In this document: piece after piece, positions 36,469 through 44,298 of the stretch
How positions within the stretch are numbered: position 1 is the stretch's first letter
How the letters are laid out: each line of letters begins with the position of its first letter
Origin: Paenibacillus andongensis
Lineage (GTDB): Bacteria > Bacillota > Bacilli > Paenibacillales > NBRC-103111
Assembly (NCBI RefSeq): GCF_025369935.1
Contig: NZ_CP104467.1
Span: 4,657,001 to 4,721,000, forward strand
Reading direction: 5' to 3'
DNA: 64,000 nucleotides
Translations under genes and position numbers: made by a program
The notes under the pieces: generated by a model
What the model saw: only the letters and a program-made list of their open reading frames with translations
Told to the model about the DNA's origin: nothing
The model's database searches: none

Positions 36469-36550
36469 CCTCCTAAGAGTTTTCCGTTAGGAAAACTTGC
36501 ATCATAAGCGTGTACTGAGTTTTGCTCAAGCAAAACTGCGTCATAAGCAT
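36469..36550 (-). repeat. SD-adjacent hairpin repeats, copies 5 and 6 in tandem
   Basis: On the minus strand copy 6 (36517-36550) reads ATGCTTATGACGC plus stem AGTTTTGCT-tg-AGCAAAACT. Copy 5 (36469-36510) reads CGCTTATGATGC plus stem AGTTTTCC-taac-GGAAAACT joined to CTTAGGAGG, the accC ribosome site. Only the copy next to the gene keeps the TTAGGAGG. Confidence 0.8.
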
Positions 36551-36565
36551 AAGCTTACTAATCGC

Positions 36566-37063
36566 TTACTCTGGTCTAACTAAAAATAAAGGTTGTCCGT
36601 ACTCAACAAGCTGACCGTTATCTACGAGCACTTCAACGATTTCACCTTTAATTTCAGCTTCGATTTCATTCATCAATTTCATAGCTTCCACAATACAGAC
36701 GACGTTTTTGTCGCCTACTTTGGAGCCAACACTTACGAAAGGAGCAGAGCCAGGAGAAGCAGACTGATAGAACGTTCCTACCATCGGTGAAACTATCTTA
36801 TGTAAAGATGAGTCCTCTTGCTTAGCATGTCCATTAGTCGTAGGGATAGAAGCTTCGAGAGCGGCAGCAGGCGCTGTGTTAGCAATGCTTGCTTGACCGA
36901 TCGGAGCATACGTTTGTTGAACGGGGGCTGTTACATAGACAGGCTCCGTTTTATTCGGCTTGCGAATAGAAAGGCGTGCACCTTCATTTTCGATTTCAAG
37001 CTCTTGTAAAGAGGATTGATCGACGAGTTTGATCAACTCTTTGATTTCACTCAATTTAAACAT
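36566..37063 (-). CDS. accB: acetyl-CoA carboxylase biotin carboxyl carrier protein
   Basis: 165 residues: an N-terminal helix region ('FKLSEIKELIKLVDQSSLQELEIE'), an Ala/Pro/Thr-rich linker (about 45-80) and the biotinyl domain with EAMKLMNEIEAE, where Lys carries biotin. First gene of the accBC pair. Confidence 0.96.
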   Translation of the reverse strand: MFKLSEIKELIKLVDQSSLQELEIENEGARLSIRKPNKTEPVYVTAPVQQTYAPIGQASIANTAPAAALEASIPTTNGHAKQEDSSLHKIVSPMVGTFYQSASPGSAPFVSVGSKVGDKNVVCIVEAMKLMNEIEAEIKGEIVEVLVDNGQLVEYGQPLFLVRPE

Positions 37064-37127
37064 TCATGTCACTCCTTCAAGGTTGGTGAACCAGTAAAAA
37101 ATGCGGTTTCATAGCCGCAACGTATGT

Positions 37128-37133
37128 ATTATA
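37128..37133 (-). promoter_or_regulatory. -10 element of the accB promoter
   Basis: On the minus strand TATAAT preceded by TTTATGGG, about 65 bp upstream of the accB start. No convincing -35 is seen at 17 bp. A small hairpin GCGGCT/ACCGC lies between it and the gene. Confidence 0.45.
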
Positions 37134-37151
37134 CCCATAAACGCAGGAAAT

Positions 37152-37182
37152 GGAAAGAGTCCAGTTTGTCAGGACCCTTTCC
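37152..37182 (-). terminator. hairpin ending the spoIIIA operon
   Basis: GGAAAGGGTCC-tgacaaact-GGACTCTTTCC on the minus strand, 38 bp after the spoIIIAH stop, with one mismatch. T-run is short (CATTTCC). Confidence 0.6.
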
Positions 37183-37219
37183 ATCGCCATCCTAGGCAGG
37201 CTAATCTCACCTCATTTTA

Positions 37220-37975
37220 CTAAGGACGAACATATTGAATCTTAATATTTTCCGGACCTGTACCAAGCTCTTTCATCACCATATCAACGATCGTTACGCC
37301 TTGGCTTTTCTCTAGTTTATCGCTTTGAACAGTTACTTTCCACTTGTTACCATCTTGATTAATAATAGCTTGCGGGAAATCTTTCATCAGCACATCTTGT
37401 AAATTTTCTACTTTTTCTTGAATATCTGTCAGCTTCGCTAAATCATTTGTCGCTTTGGCAACAGCTTCCGGCGTCTTCTTGGAATCGATAATGATTTCCA
37501 TTAAATCAGAGGAAGCTTTGCTAAAATAATCTCTTTGTTTCATTTGCTCATTCGTGAAATAATCGCTAGCAGATGTCGTTCTCGCTTGTTCTTCAACAAT
37601 CTTCAGAACTTGATCATCCGTTTTGGCTGTATTTGGTTGAGCTGCTTTGGAAGCATCTTGCGTTGTTGTTTTAGCATCCGTTTTAACATCCGTTTTAGCA
37701 TCGGTTTTCACGTCTGTTTTTGTTGGGTTCTGCGGAGTTACAGCTTTTGTGTCGACTTTTGCATCTCCGCCTGTTGTCGCTTTCACATCTGTTTTGGCCG
37801 CGTTCGCAGGGTCAACCTGACTCATATCAATCTTCACTTCTTGTGATTTATTGACCGTTTCTGTTGTTGCTAAGTCAAGCTTGTTAACATCCTCTGTGAA
37901 CAAATAATAGGCGGAAAGCACCACCATTAAACTAAGCATAGAAACGAGCCAAATTGTTTGTCTTTTCGCATTCAT
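37220..37975 (-). CDS. spoIIIAH: stage III sporulation protein AH with repetitive linker
   Basis: 251 residues. One N-terminal membrane helix (about 8-26), then a long linker (about 40-125) built of repeated T-D-V-K / T-D-A-K units, then the YscJ-like domain ('RDYFSKASSDLMEIIIDSKK', 'NGDKWKVTV'-type). SpoIIIAH of the mother cell docks with forespore SpoIIQ to form the channel/feeding tube. The repeated Lys/Thr/Asp linker is unusual and looks slippage-grown. Confidence 0.92.
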   Translation of the reverse strand: MNAKRQTIWLVSMLSLMVVLSAYYLFTEDVNKLDLATTETVNKSQEVKIDMSQVDPANAAKTDVKATTGGDAKVDTKAVTPQNPTKTDVKTDAKTDVKTDAKTTTQDASKAAQPNTAKTDDQVLKIVEEQARTTSASDYFTNEQMKQRDYFSKASSDLMEIIIDSKKTPEAVAKATNDLAKLTDIQEKVENLQDVLMKDFPQAIINQDGNKWKVTVQSDKLEKSQGVTIVDMVMKELGTGPENIKIQYVRP

Positions 37976-38010
37976 TGAAATTCCTCCTCAATTTTAATTG
38001 ACTACCACAT

Positions 38011-38649
38011 TCATCCCCCGGTTTTGCGGGGTAAAATAGAGATCCTACTCGCTTGCACATCAAGTCCTCGCTCTACAGCTTCTGTAATCATTTTTTTCAC
38101 TGTGAGATTCTCGGCGCCTTTGGCGACAACGATGACGCCTCTGATCTTAGGTTTAATGTATTTAAGCACAAGCGGTTTCTGGTCACCGGAAACTTGATAG
38201 ACAACCACTTCACCACTCCGCGTTACCTGGGATATATTCCGTGTCGCTCCACCATTGTCGCGTTCTGTCGTCATTTGCTGATTGTCATTATAATTTTTGT
38301 CGACTGTCAGTTCTTCCGTGGACTCAATTGTAACGAGCACTTCAACATCGCCTACGCCCACAATTTTCTGCAAAATCTCCTTCAACTGTGTTTGATAGGC
38401 TGCTTCATAATCGTGAAAGCTAGAATTTTCTTTAGATGTACTGTTGAGAAATGTCTCTTTGCTGGGTTGCGGAGAGGCTCTGCCCGCATTGATGGGATCA
38501 ACATCTTTTACAGTCATAAATGCATTCATAATCATCAGCGCAGCTCCCAAGAGTCCAATCATTACGACCCACAAGAGCGTGTTCTTGCGTTTGGGTCCTC
38601 CCGGACCTCCGCCGAATTTGTGCTCCATCCATTGCAGCAATGTTCCCAC
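38011..38649 (-). CDS. spoIIIAG: stage III sporulation protein AG
   Basis: About 212 residues with one membrane helix (around 30-48 of the shortened protein), then the ring-building domain with 'QLKEILQKIVGVGDVEVLVTIESTEELTVDKNYND' and 'KPKIRGVIVVAKGAENLTVKKMITEAVE', features of the large SpoIIIAG ring. GTG at 38649 is preferred because GAGGTGA, which includes the spoIIIAF stop, lies 5 nt upstream; ATG at 38673 is the alternative. Confidence 0.92.
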   Translation of the reverse strand: MGTLLQWMEHKFGGGPGGPKRKNTLLWVVMIGLLGAALMIMNAFMTVKDVDPINAGRASPQPSKETFLNSTSKENSSFHDYEAAYQTQLKEILQKIVGVGDVEVLVTIESTEELTVDKNYNDNQQMTTERDNGGATRNISQVTRSGEVVVYQVSGDQKPLVLKYIKPKIRGVIVVAKGAENLTVKKMITEAVERGLDVQASRISILPRKTGG

Positions 38650-38653
38650 CCTA

Positions 38654-39403
38654 TCACCTCGCAATCCTTCCATTCCTTTGTTTCATTTGGATATCAATCT
38701 GTGTAGGCTCCAAGGTCCAATCACGTACGATTTTTTGCTTAAGATGGTCAACCTCTTGCTCGATTCGTGACGATAACTTAGGCTGAGCAGCTGCTTCTAA
38801 GTCGCTTGGGTTACTTCCCTGCAGATTCGTTGTTGATTCGATCCGTATCGGATCAATTGGCTTGACTGGTTCCATGACCGCTATGCTTTTGGAAGCTGAC
38901 TTTGATTGTCCCTGTTTCGTCGTTTCTATATCATCAAGGGTTACCCTGACTTTCGTTATAGCGGGTTTCCCGTTATTGTCAATTTGCGCCAGCACTTGAA
39001 CATCTTGGATGATCAACTCAGTTTGCTTCTGTAAATCCTCTTTCATCAGCTCAGCCAGCTGTGTTTGAATCATTTGCTGCGATTGCTTTTGTCCTGCTTC
39101 TTGAAGCTTTTGGGCATCCTTCGTTATCACATCGAGCGATTTCATTAATGAATTTCCACCGCCGCTGCTCGCAAGCATTGTTTTCTCATTTTGCCGCTGC
39201 TCCGCTTGACCGATCAATTGATCAATGTCCCAATTCTTTTGAAACAATTGAAGTACTGGCGTTAAAAGCGTGAGCAGGATGAATAAACTCATAACTGTTT
39301 TGACATATCGCTGCATGGTATTACTAGGAAGTAGTAGATCAACAAATGTAGCCAACATAATGACCATGATGACGCTTTTTAGCCATCCCGCTAACCAATC
39401 CAT
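38654..39403 (-). CDS. spoIIIAF: stage III sporulation protein AF
   Basis: 249 residues starting MDWLAGWLKSVIMVIML; two N-terminal membrane helices (about 8-25 and 33-55), then a soluble domain with 'ELIIQDVQVLAQID' and a C-terminal helix. Longer than the ~206 residues of Bacillus subtilis SpoIIIAF because of an extended Gln/Glu-rich middle. Confidence 0.9.
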   Translation of the reverse strand: MDWLAGWLKSVIMVIMLATFVDLLLPSNTMQRYVKTVMSLFILLTLLTPVLQLFQKNWDIDQLIGQAEQRQNEKTMLASSGGGNSLMKSLDVITKDAQKLQEAGQKQSQQMIQTQLAELMKEDLQKQTELIIQDVQVLAQIDNNGKPAITKVRVTLDDIETTKQGQSKSASKSIAVMEPVKPIDPIRIESTTNLQGSNPSDLEAAAQPKLSSRIEQEVDHLKQKIVRDWTLEPTQIDIQMKQRNGRIAR

Positions 39404-39415
39404 AGCTGCCTCCTT

Positions 39416-40615
39416 TCACCGCATCATCACGGAGACATTACTGATCGCAATCATGATCGTTAGAGCTAAAAAGAACATGAGGCTGACGGCTGCCAGTGCC
39501 GCAAAAACATAAATTAAGCTCTTCCCAATCGTTTGCAAACAAGCGATTATCGGACTATCTCCCAAGGGCTGCATGATCGCTGCGGATAAGTTATAGATGA
39601 AAGCTAGCGTTAAAATTTTAATAGCTGGAAATGCACACAACATGATTAGAATGACAACGCCGACGAGTCCGATTGCATTCTTCACAAGCAGCGATGCCCC
39701 AATCACTGTCTCTGTCGCATCCGAGAATAAGCGTCCCACAACGGGGACAAAGTTTCCGGTAATGTATTTTGCCGTTCGAATCGCAACCCCATCTCTAACC
39801 GCTCCGGCAGTCCCTTGAATCGATATTACGCCAAGGAAAACAGTGACGAATACGCCCAGCATACTTAAACTTATTGTGCGCAGCAGGTTCGCTAACTGGG
39901 TGACTTTGTATTTCTCACTTAGAGAACTTACGATGTGCAGAACAGCGGAAAAGAACAACAAAGGGAATATAAACACATATATCGCTGTGCCAACTGAATG
40001 GATCATGAACACAATCAGTGGATGTAAAATCGCCACAGAAGTAACATTTCCCATAGATGCCAAAAGAGTTAACAGCAAAGGAACGATGGCAATCATGAAT
40101 TGAATCATGGATGAAATAGCCGTTTTGGCGTAACCGATTGCTACGCTGAAGCTGTTTATGGCTATAATGATCAGAACCATATAGGTAATTGAATAACCAA
40201 GCTTGCTAACCGTGTTTCTTTCAAAGGAGCTTTGCAGTGTTTCAAGAATCATACTGAAAATCGTCAGGATCACGATCGAAGCTAGCAGCTTTCCATTAAT
40301 GATGATTTCGTGGAACACATAGCTTAGTAGCCCCTTGAAAATGCTTTTCATGCTAATGCCCTTGGTCCCAAGCAGCAATTCCATGAAGGTTGGCGTCTTA
40401 CTTTCAGGGAAGTAACCGCCGTAATCCTTCATGAGCTTATCCCAATATTGCTCAACAGGTTCGGTGTTTAGATGGTTGGCCTGCTCCTTGATCATGATAT
40501 CCGTTGGCGATTCAGCGGCCATAGTACCCGTCAATCCAAGCCAAAGGCCCATTGTCATGATGAACAAAATAATCCAGCGGTTGTTCAGCTTCTGGTGCGA
40601 ATAAAGTAGATTCAT
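39416..40615 (-). CDS. spoIIIAE: stage III sporulation protein AE
   Basis: About 399 residues. A signal helix (about 12-30) and at least seven membrane segments with 'GKLLASIVILTIFSMILETLQSSFE' and 'LLSMLGVFVTVFLGVISIQG' typical of SpoIIIAE, the polytopic core of the channel. ATG at 40615 is favoured by GGAG 8 nt upstream. Confidence 0.94.
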   Translation of the reverse strand: MNLLYSHQKLNNRWIILFIMTMGLWLGLTGTMAAESPTDIMIKEQANHLNTEPVEQYWDKLMKDYGGYFPESKTPTFMELLLGTKGISMKSIFKGLLSYVFHEIIINGKLLASIVILTIFSMILETLQSSFERNTVSKLGYSITYMVLIIIAINSFSVAIGYAKTAISSMIQFMIAIVPLLLTLLASMGNVTSVAILHPLIVFMIHSVGTAIYVFIFPLLFFSAVLHIVSSLSEKYKVTQLANLLRTISLSMLGVFVTVFLGVISIQGTAGAVRDGVAIRTAKYITGNFVPVVGRLFSDATETVIGASLLVKNAIGLVGVVILIMLCAFPAIKILTLAFIYNLSAAIMQPLGDSPIIACLQTIGKSLIYVFAALAAVSLMFFLALTIMIAISNVSVMMR

Positions 40616-40638
40616 AAATGTCACTCCTCATGGATCAT

Positions 40639-41028
40639 CTAAGCAGGGAGCAGTTTAACGACGGTCTCTATGATGACGGAAATGATTGGAATAGCCATCA
40701 CCATAATGAGCACTTTCCCAGAAAGCTCGATCTTGGAGGCAATTGATTCTTGGCCGGCATCTCGCACGATTTGAGCGCCGAATTCAGCGATGTAAGCAAC
40801 GCCAATGATTTTCAGTATTGTTTTGAGAAAAACCATGTTAATACTTGACTTTTGAGCTAAGTCTTCAAGTACCTGGATGACAGAAGAAATTTTACCGATC
40901 AGGAACAAGAAAATCATGATGCCCGTAAATGCTGCCAGCAAGAAAGCGAACATTGGCTTCTGCTCTTTGATGATGAGCGTTAATATCGTAACGATGAGTC
41001 CTAAACCTACGATCTGGATGATTTCCAT
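40639..41028 (-). CDS. spoIIIAD: stage III sporulation protein AD
   Basis: 129 residues from MEIIQIVGLGLIVTILTLI, with four hydrophobic segments. Standard size for SpoIIIAD, a FliQ-like/polytopic partner of AC. The ATG at 41028 lies 11 bp after spoIIIAC; upstream in-frame starts overlap AC and are rejected. Confidence 0.94.
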   Translation of the reverse strand: MEIIQIVGLGLIVTILTLIIKEQKPMFAFLLAAFTGIMIFLFLIGKISSVIQVLEDLAQKSSINMVFLKTILKIIGVAYIAEFGAQIVRDAGQESIASKIELSGKVLIMVMAIPIISVIIETVVKLLPA

Positions 41029-41038
41029 CAGGCCCACC

Positions 41039-41242
41039 TCATTGGAATAGGAAGATCGTTTTGATTTCTTTAAATAAATGATCGAGCATACTGACGACCA
41101 TAAAGAGCACGACCACGAAGCCAATGACCGTGACCCAGTGTGCCATATCCTCTTTGCCCATCTGCTTGAGCACCGAATGGATCATCGCAATGATGATACC
41201 GATGCCGGCGATCTGGAAAATGGCATTCACATCTACGTTCAT
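41039..41242 (-). CDS. spoIIIAC: stage III sporulation protein AC
   Basis: 67 residues from MNVDVNAIFQIAGIGI with two membrane helices; GAGGTG lies 7 nt before the ATG. Matches SpoIIIAC in length and in 'HSVLKQMGKEDMAHWVTV'. Confidence 0.94.
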   Translation of the reverse strand: MNVDVNAIFQIAGIGIIIAMIHSVLKQMGKEDMAHWVTVIGFVVVLFMVVSMLDHLFKEIKTIFLFQ

Positions 41243-41304
41243 TCCAGGCACCTCACTCTGTTGACAAGGAACTCACTTGTACGGCCAAGTATCCCTTGCT
41301 ACCC

Positions 41305-41823
41305 TTAATACATCACTATCACGATCAATGCTCCGATTAAGACACCTAGGCTTTTCCACATTTTCTCGTAGCGGTTCTGCTCTTCCCTAGACTCGGTTTC
41401 TTCCGTTTGAAGTTGACTAATCGCGAGCCGTAAATGTTTGATTTGATCACTTCGATCTGTGAGCCCAAGAACAGCTCCCAGCTGCAGCACCACTTCTTGT
41501 TCCGCTTGCTTCATCGAAGTTCTTGTCCATACATCATTGACACTCCATTGCCAAATCTCGCGGGTGGATTTACCGTCACTCTTCGATAAACGCTCTGAAG
41601 TTATTCGAAATAAGGAAGATAGCGGTTCTGCAACCTGCTTGCTTAGTGAGGCGAATGCTTCAGGCAGCGGCGTGAGTGCGTACATAATTTCCGTCTCCAT
41701 TCTCCCTAACGCACTGATAAGACTACGAATTTGCTTGGGACGCCTTACATAGTGCGCAGCCTTTAGGAAGCCAAACAATGTGGCAGCGCCGATAATAAGA
41801 ACCCCACCGACAAATTTAAGCAT
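41305..41823 (-). CDS. spoIIIAB: stage III sporulation protein AB
   Basis: 172 residues, N-terminal helix ('VGGVLIIGAATLFGFLKAAHYVRRPKQIRSLISAL'), a helical soluble body and a C-terminal helix. Resembles GspF-like pieces of secretion systems, the accepted view of SpoIIIAB. Confidence 0.94.
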   Translation of the reverse strand: MLKFVGGVLIIGAATLFGFLKAAHYVRRPKQIRSLISALGRMETEIMYALTPLPEAFASLSKQVAEPLSSLFRITSERLSKSDGKSTREIWQWSVNDVWTRTSMKQAEQEVVLQLGAVLGLTDRSDQIKHLRLAISQLQTEETESREEQNRYEKMWKSLGVLIGALIVIVMY

Positions 41824-41829
41824 CTAGCA

Positions 41830-42813
41830 TCATCCTTTACGTACAGGATAGAGTTCCAAGGACTTCCCCAGAGAATCCAAGATGCGATAAGAGGCCAGTG
41901 CACCTTTTCTTCTATGCAGGATGACATATCTCGTGAATACACCCTCATCCAGCAGCTGCTTCAAAACTGGTCTCCTGCGTACATCCTCATAATCTGCACC
42001 ATGCGCAGTAGCTACGACGCGAATCCCGGTGTGTACAGCCTCATGGATGGCATTTGCATCTTCTGGACGCCCAATCTCATCCACAATCAGAACATCTGGT
42101 GATAACGATCGAATCATCATCATCATGCCTTCCGCCTTCGGACAACCATCCATGACGTCGGTACGCGGCCCCAGATCGAATCTAGGCACTCCTTTGATAC
42201 ATGCAGCCAGTTCCGATCGTTCATCTACTACTCCCACTTTCTTACCAGCCGTCGATACGTTATTCGCTCCCCACTCTCCCCTGCTAATCAATCTAGCTAG
42301 ATCGCGGATCAACGTAGTCTTCCCATGCTGCGGAGGTGAAATGATGAGCGTATGATGGATGCTTCTTAGCAAAGGATCAAATAACTGTGGTAACACCTCT
42401 CGACCGACCCCTTGGATCTCACGGGCAATCCTGATATTAAAAGAACTCACATCACGTATTTGCTTGACATGTCCCTGGTCCAAAACGGTTCGCCCTGCTA
42501 GTCCTACTCGATGACCGCCAGCAATCGTAATATAGCCTCTTCGCAGCTCTTCCTCGAAGGTATACAAGGAATGATTCGTGAGCATCTCTAACAGCGTAAG
42601 ACAGTCCTGCCGTGAAGGCTTGTATGCCTTCATTTCCTGTGTCACCATCTCCCCCCGTTCACCTACAAAGGTATAACGATCCCCCCAGCTAATCTCAAGG
42701 GGCCGTGACTCTCTCACCCTGATTTCTTCAACACTAGCTTGTACGTCTGGCGGCAATGCGGCTAAGAGAAATCGAAAGGTTTGAGGCAGCAAGTGCATAA
42801 TCGAATCGAGCAT
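41830..42813 (-). CDS. spoIIIAA: stage III sporulation ATPase AA
   Basis: About 327 residues, secretion-ATPase-like: Walker A in ISPPQHGKTTLIRDLAR (about 165), Walker B VLIVDEIGRPEDANA (about 240). Supplies energy to the SpoIIIA-SpoIIQ channel. The ATG at 42813 follows GGAGG at 10 nt; a TTG six codons upstream is embedded in that site. First gene of an eight-gene operon. Confidence 0.95.
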   Translation of the reverse strand: MLDSIMHLLPQTFRFLLAALPPDVQASVEEIRVRESRPLEISWGDRYTFVGERGEMVTQEMKAYKPSRQDCLTLLEMLTNHSLYTFEEELRRGYITIAGGHRVGLAGRTVLDQGHVKQIRDVSSFNIRIAREIQGVGREVLPQLFDPLLRSIHHTLIISPPQHGKTTLIRDLARLISRGEWGANNVSTAGKKVGVVDERSELAACIKGVPRFDLGPRTDVMDGCPKAEGMMMMIRSLSPDVLIVDEIGRPEDANAIHEAVHTGIRVVATAHGADYEDVRRRPVLKQLLDEGVFTRYVILHRRKGALASYRILDSLGKSLELYPVRKG

Positions 42814-42853
42814 AGGGAGACATCCCTCCAAGTTGTCCAGTCTTCTATACTTA

Positions 42854-42881
42854 TTTCTATGCTTAATAGAAAGAAATATGA
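42854..42881 (-). promoter_or_regulatory. sigma-E promoter of the spoIIIA operon
   Basis: Minus strand: TCATATT (42875-42881), a 13-bp spacer, then CATAGAAA (42854-42861). Compared with the sigma-E consensus KMATATT-N13/14-CATACAHT the -35 is perfect and the -10 differs at two positions. It lies about 40 bp upstream of spoIIIAA, which is mother-cell expressed in Bacillus. Confidence 0.75.
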
Positions 42882-42885
42882 CCGA

Positions 42886-43149
42886 TTACTTTTTTAAAAT
42901 ACCTATAAACAGACAGCTAACCCCAGCAATCACCCAAAGCATCTTACCCATTGATAGTTTCTCTGCGATCCCTACCAATCCAATCGTCGTTGTTGCTAGT
43001 AATACTAGAGGACCTACTAGAGCCAGCCCTGAGTTGACCAGCAGCGCTTTCTCCACCGTCGCAAGCCTCAGCATCAAGATCGCTGCAATAATTTCGATAC
43101 TCCCCGACATCATCCTCAGCGAAGCCATCGTTAGGACAATTTTGTTCAT
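42886..43149 (-). CDS. yqhV: YqhV (DUF2619) small membrane protein
   Basis: 87 residues, MNKIVLTMASLRMMSGSIEI..., three hydrophobic segments. In Bacillus yqhV lies between efp and spoIIIAA; here it keeps the spoIIIAA side but is separated from efp by about 3.8 kb of other genes. A sporulation-related role is suspected from position. Ribosome site GGGAGG is 12 nt upstream. Confidence 0.88.
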   Translation of the reverse strand: MNKIVLTMASLRMMSGSIEIIAAILMLRLATVEKALLVNSGLALVGPLVLLATTTIGLVGIAEKLSMGKMLWVIAGVSCLFIGILKK

Positions 43150-43190
43150 TTTTTTCTACTACCTCCCTGTAAAATGTTTGAGCTCTTTTG

Positions 43191-43345
43191 AACTTTGCCA
43201 AAGTTACTCCGCGGAGCGAATTTATAAAAGGCAGGAAGAGCGACTTTTGTAAAGCTGTTCCTACCAACTCAACCCAATAAAAGGAACAGCTTTACAATGG
43301 AGTCCTGGACGTTTTTATAAATTCGTGGAGCACTCGATAGTAACT
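43191..43345. repeat. nested palindromic element
   Basis: Outer arms AGTTACT...CGAATTTATAAAA (43202-43229) and TTTTATAAATTCG...AGTAACT (43313-43345) enclose a perfect 14-bp inner inverted repeat GTAAAGCTGTTCCT (43249-43262) / AGGAACAGCTTTAC (43282-43295). A further 7-1-7 palindrome AACTTTG-C-CAAAGTT (43191-43205) touches the left end. It could be a miniature inverted-repeat element or a structured RNA. It fills most of the 342-bp gap between yqhV and comA. Confidence 0.6.
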
Positions 43346-43419
43346 CCAGTAGAGCGCAACGGCAGCTCACCCTTTTTACCCTACCTTATGCAAGCTCGTC
43401 TGATTTTAGGCATGCTGGG

Positions 43420-43448
43420 CACCTCCATTTGTGAAGATGCATATGCTG
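43420..43448 (+). promoter_or_regulatory. possible sigma-K promoter of comAB
   Basis: CACC (43420-43423), 16-bp spacer, CATATGCTG (43440-43448), compared with the sigma-K pattern mACm-N16/17-CATAnnnTA: one mismatch at the last base. About 45 bp upstream of comA. Fits late mother-cell expression, in line with sulfolactate appearing in maturing spores; not tested. Confidence 0.45.
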
Positions 43449-43491
43449 AACACAGAATTGAACCTTCAAAGGACAGTGAGGAGAATTACCG

Positions 43492-44295
43492 ATGGAATTG
43501 ACCTCTCATTTGAAATGGAACCCCGTTCTAGCCGATCCTACAGGACAAAGGCAGGCTAAACCAAGAACGCTGGGCAAAACGATGGTGATGGATAAAGGAT
43601 TAGGGTTGAACGCTTATCAAGATCTGCTCAGCACGTCTAGCAGCCATCTGGATATGATCAAAATTGGCTTCGGTACCTCGCCGCTTTATCCGTTACACGT
43701 ACTTAAAAGTAAGATTAATTCAGCAAAAGAAAACGGCATATGCATTTATCCGGGGGGGACCTTTCTGGAGGTCGCTATCAGACAAAATGCAGTAAACTCT
43801 TTTTTTGACATGCTAATCGCACTTGGTTTTAATGGTGTTGAAATTTCTGACGGGACGATTGAGATGGAGCGCAGACTTCGAAATGAGCTTATTGCCAGAG
43901 GTTTGGAAGAGGGTTTCGAGGTCATTACCGAATATGGCAAGAAAGGCTGGGGTTCCTCCATTGAGTTAGAGGAATTAATAGAAACGGTCTTGATTGACAC
44001 AGAACTCGGGGCAAAAATGGTTACCATTGAAGCACGGGAATCCGGCATGGGCGTAGGTATTTTTGATCAGAACGGGAAATGTAAAGACGACGAGCTGCAA
44101 AGAGTGCTTACCGCCATTCCCGGGGAGCAGCTCTTATGGGAAGCACCGCTCAAAAGTCAGCAGGTGCATTTAATTAACATGCTAGGCCCCAACATCCACT
44201 TGGGCAATATTCCGCCGGATGAGTTGATTGCGTTGGAAGCATTACGGAGAGGACTCCGTTCCGATACGTTGTCTTTGGGTACCAGAAAGGATTAA
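43492..44295 (+). CDS. comA: phosphosulfolactate synthase
   Basis: 267 residues. The ComA barrel joins sulfite to phosphoenolpyruvate to give (2R)-phospho-3-sulfolactate. Recognisable pieces: 'KPRTLGKTMVMDKGLGLNAYQDLL', 'MIKIGFGTSPLYP', 'GICIYPGGTFLEVAI', 'FNGVEISDGTIEM', 'VTIEARESGMGVGIFD', 'LLWEAPLKSQQVHLI' and 'GPNIHLGNIPPDELIALEALR'. Homologues exist in Bacillus (YitD) where sulfolactate is a spore component; in methanogens the enzyme starts coenzyme M synthesis. GAGGAG precedes the ATG; comB follows after 3 bp. Confidence 0.92.
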   Translation: MELTSHLKWNPVLADPTGQRQAKPRTLGKTMVMDKGLGLNAYQDLLSTSSSHLDMIKIGFGTSPLYPLHVLKSKINSAKENGICIYPGGTFLEVAIRQNAVNSFFDMLIALGFNGVEISDGTIEMERRLRNELIARGLEEGFEVITEYGKKGWGSSIELEELIETVLIDTELGAKMVTIEARESGMGVGIFDQNGKCKDDELQRVLTAIPGEQLLWEAPLKSQQVHLINMLGPNIHLGNIPPDELIALEALRRGLRSDTLSLGTRKD

Positions 44296-44298
44296 ACG

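Noticed and set aside
36462-36533. N-terminal extension of accC
   Set aside because: The extension is coded by hairpin repeats, and the ATG at 36461 has a proper AGGAGG and matches the known protein start.
43191-43345. Insertion sequence remnant with transposase
   Set aside because: No transposase frame is present in or next to the palindromes; only a miniature element or structured leader is possible.
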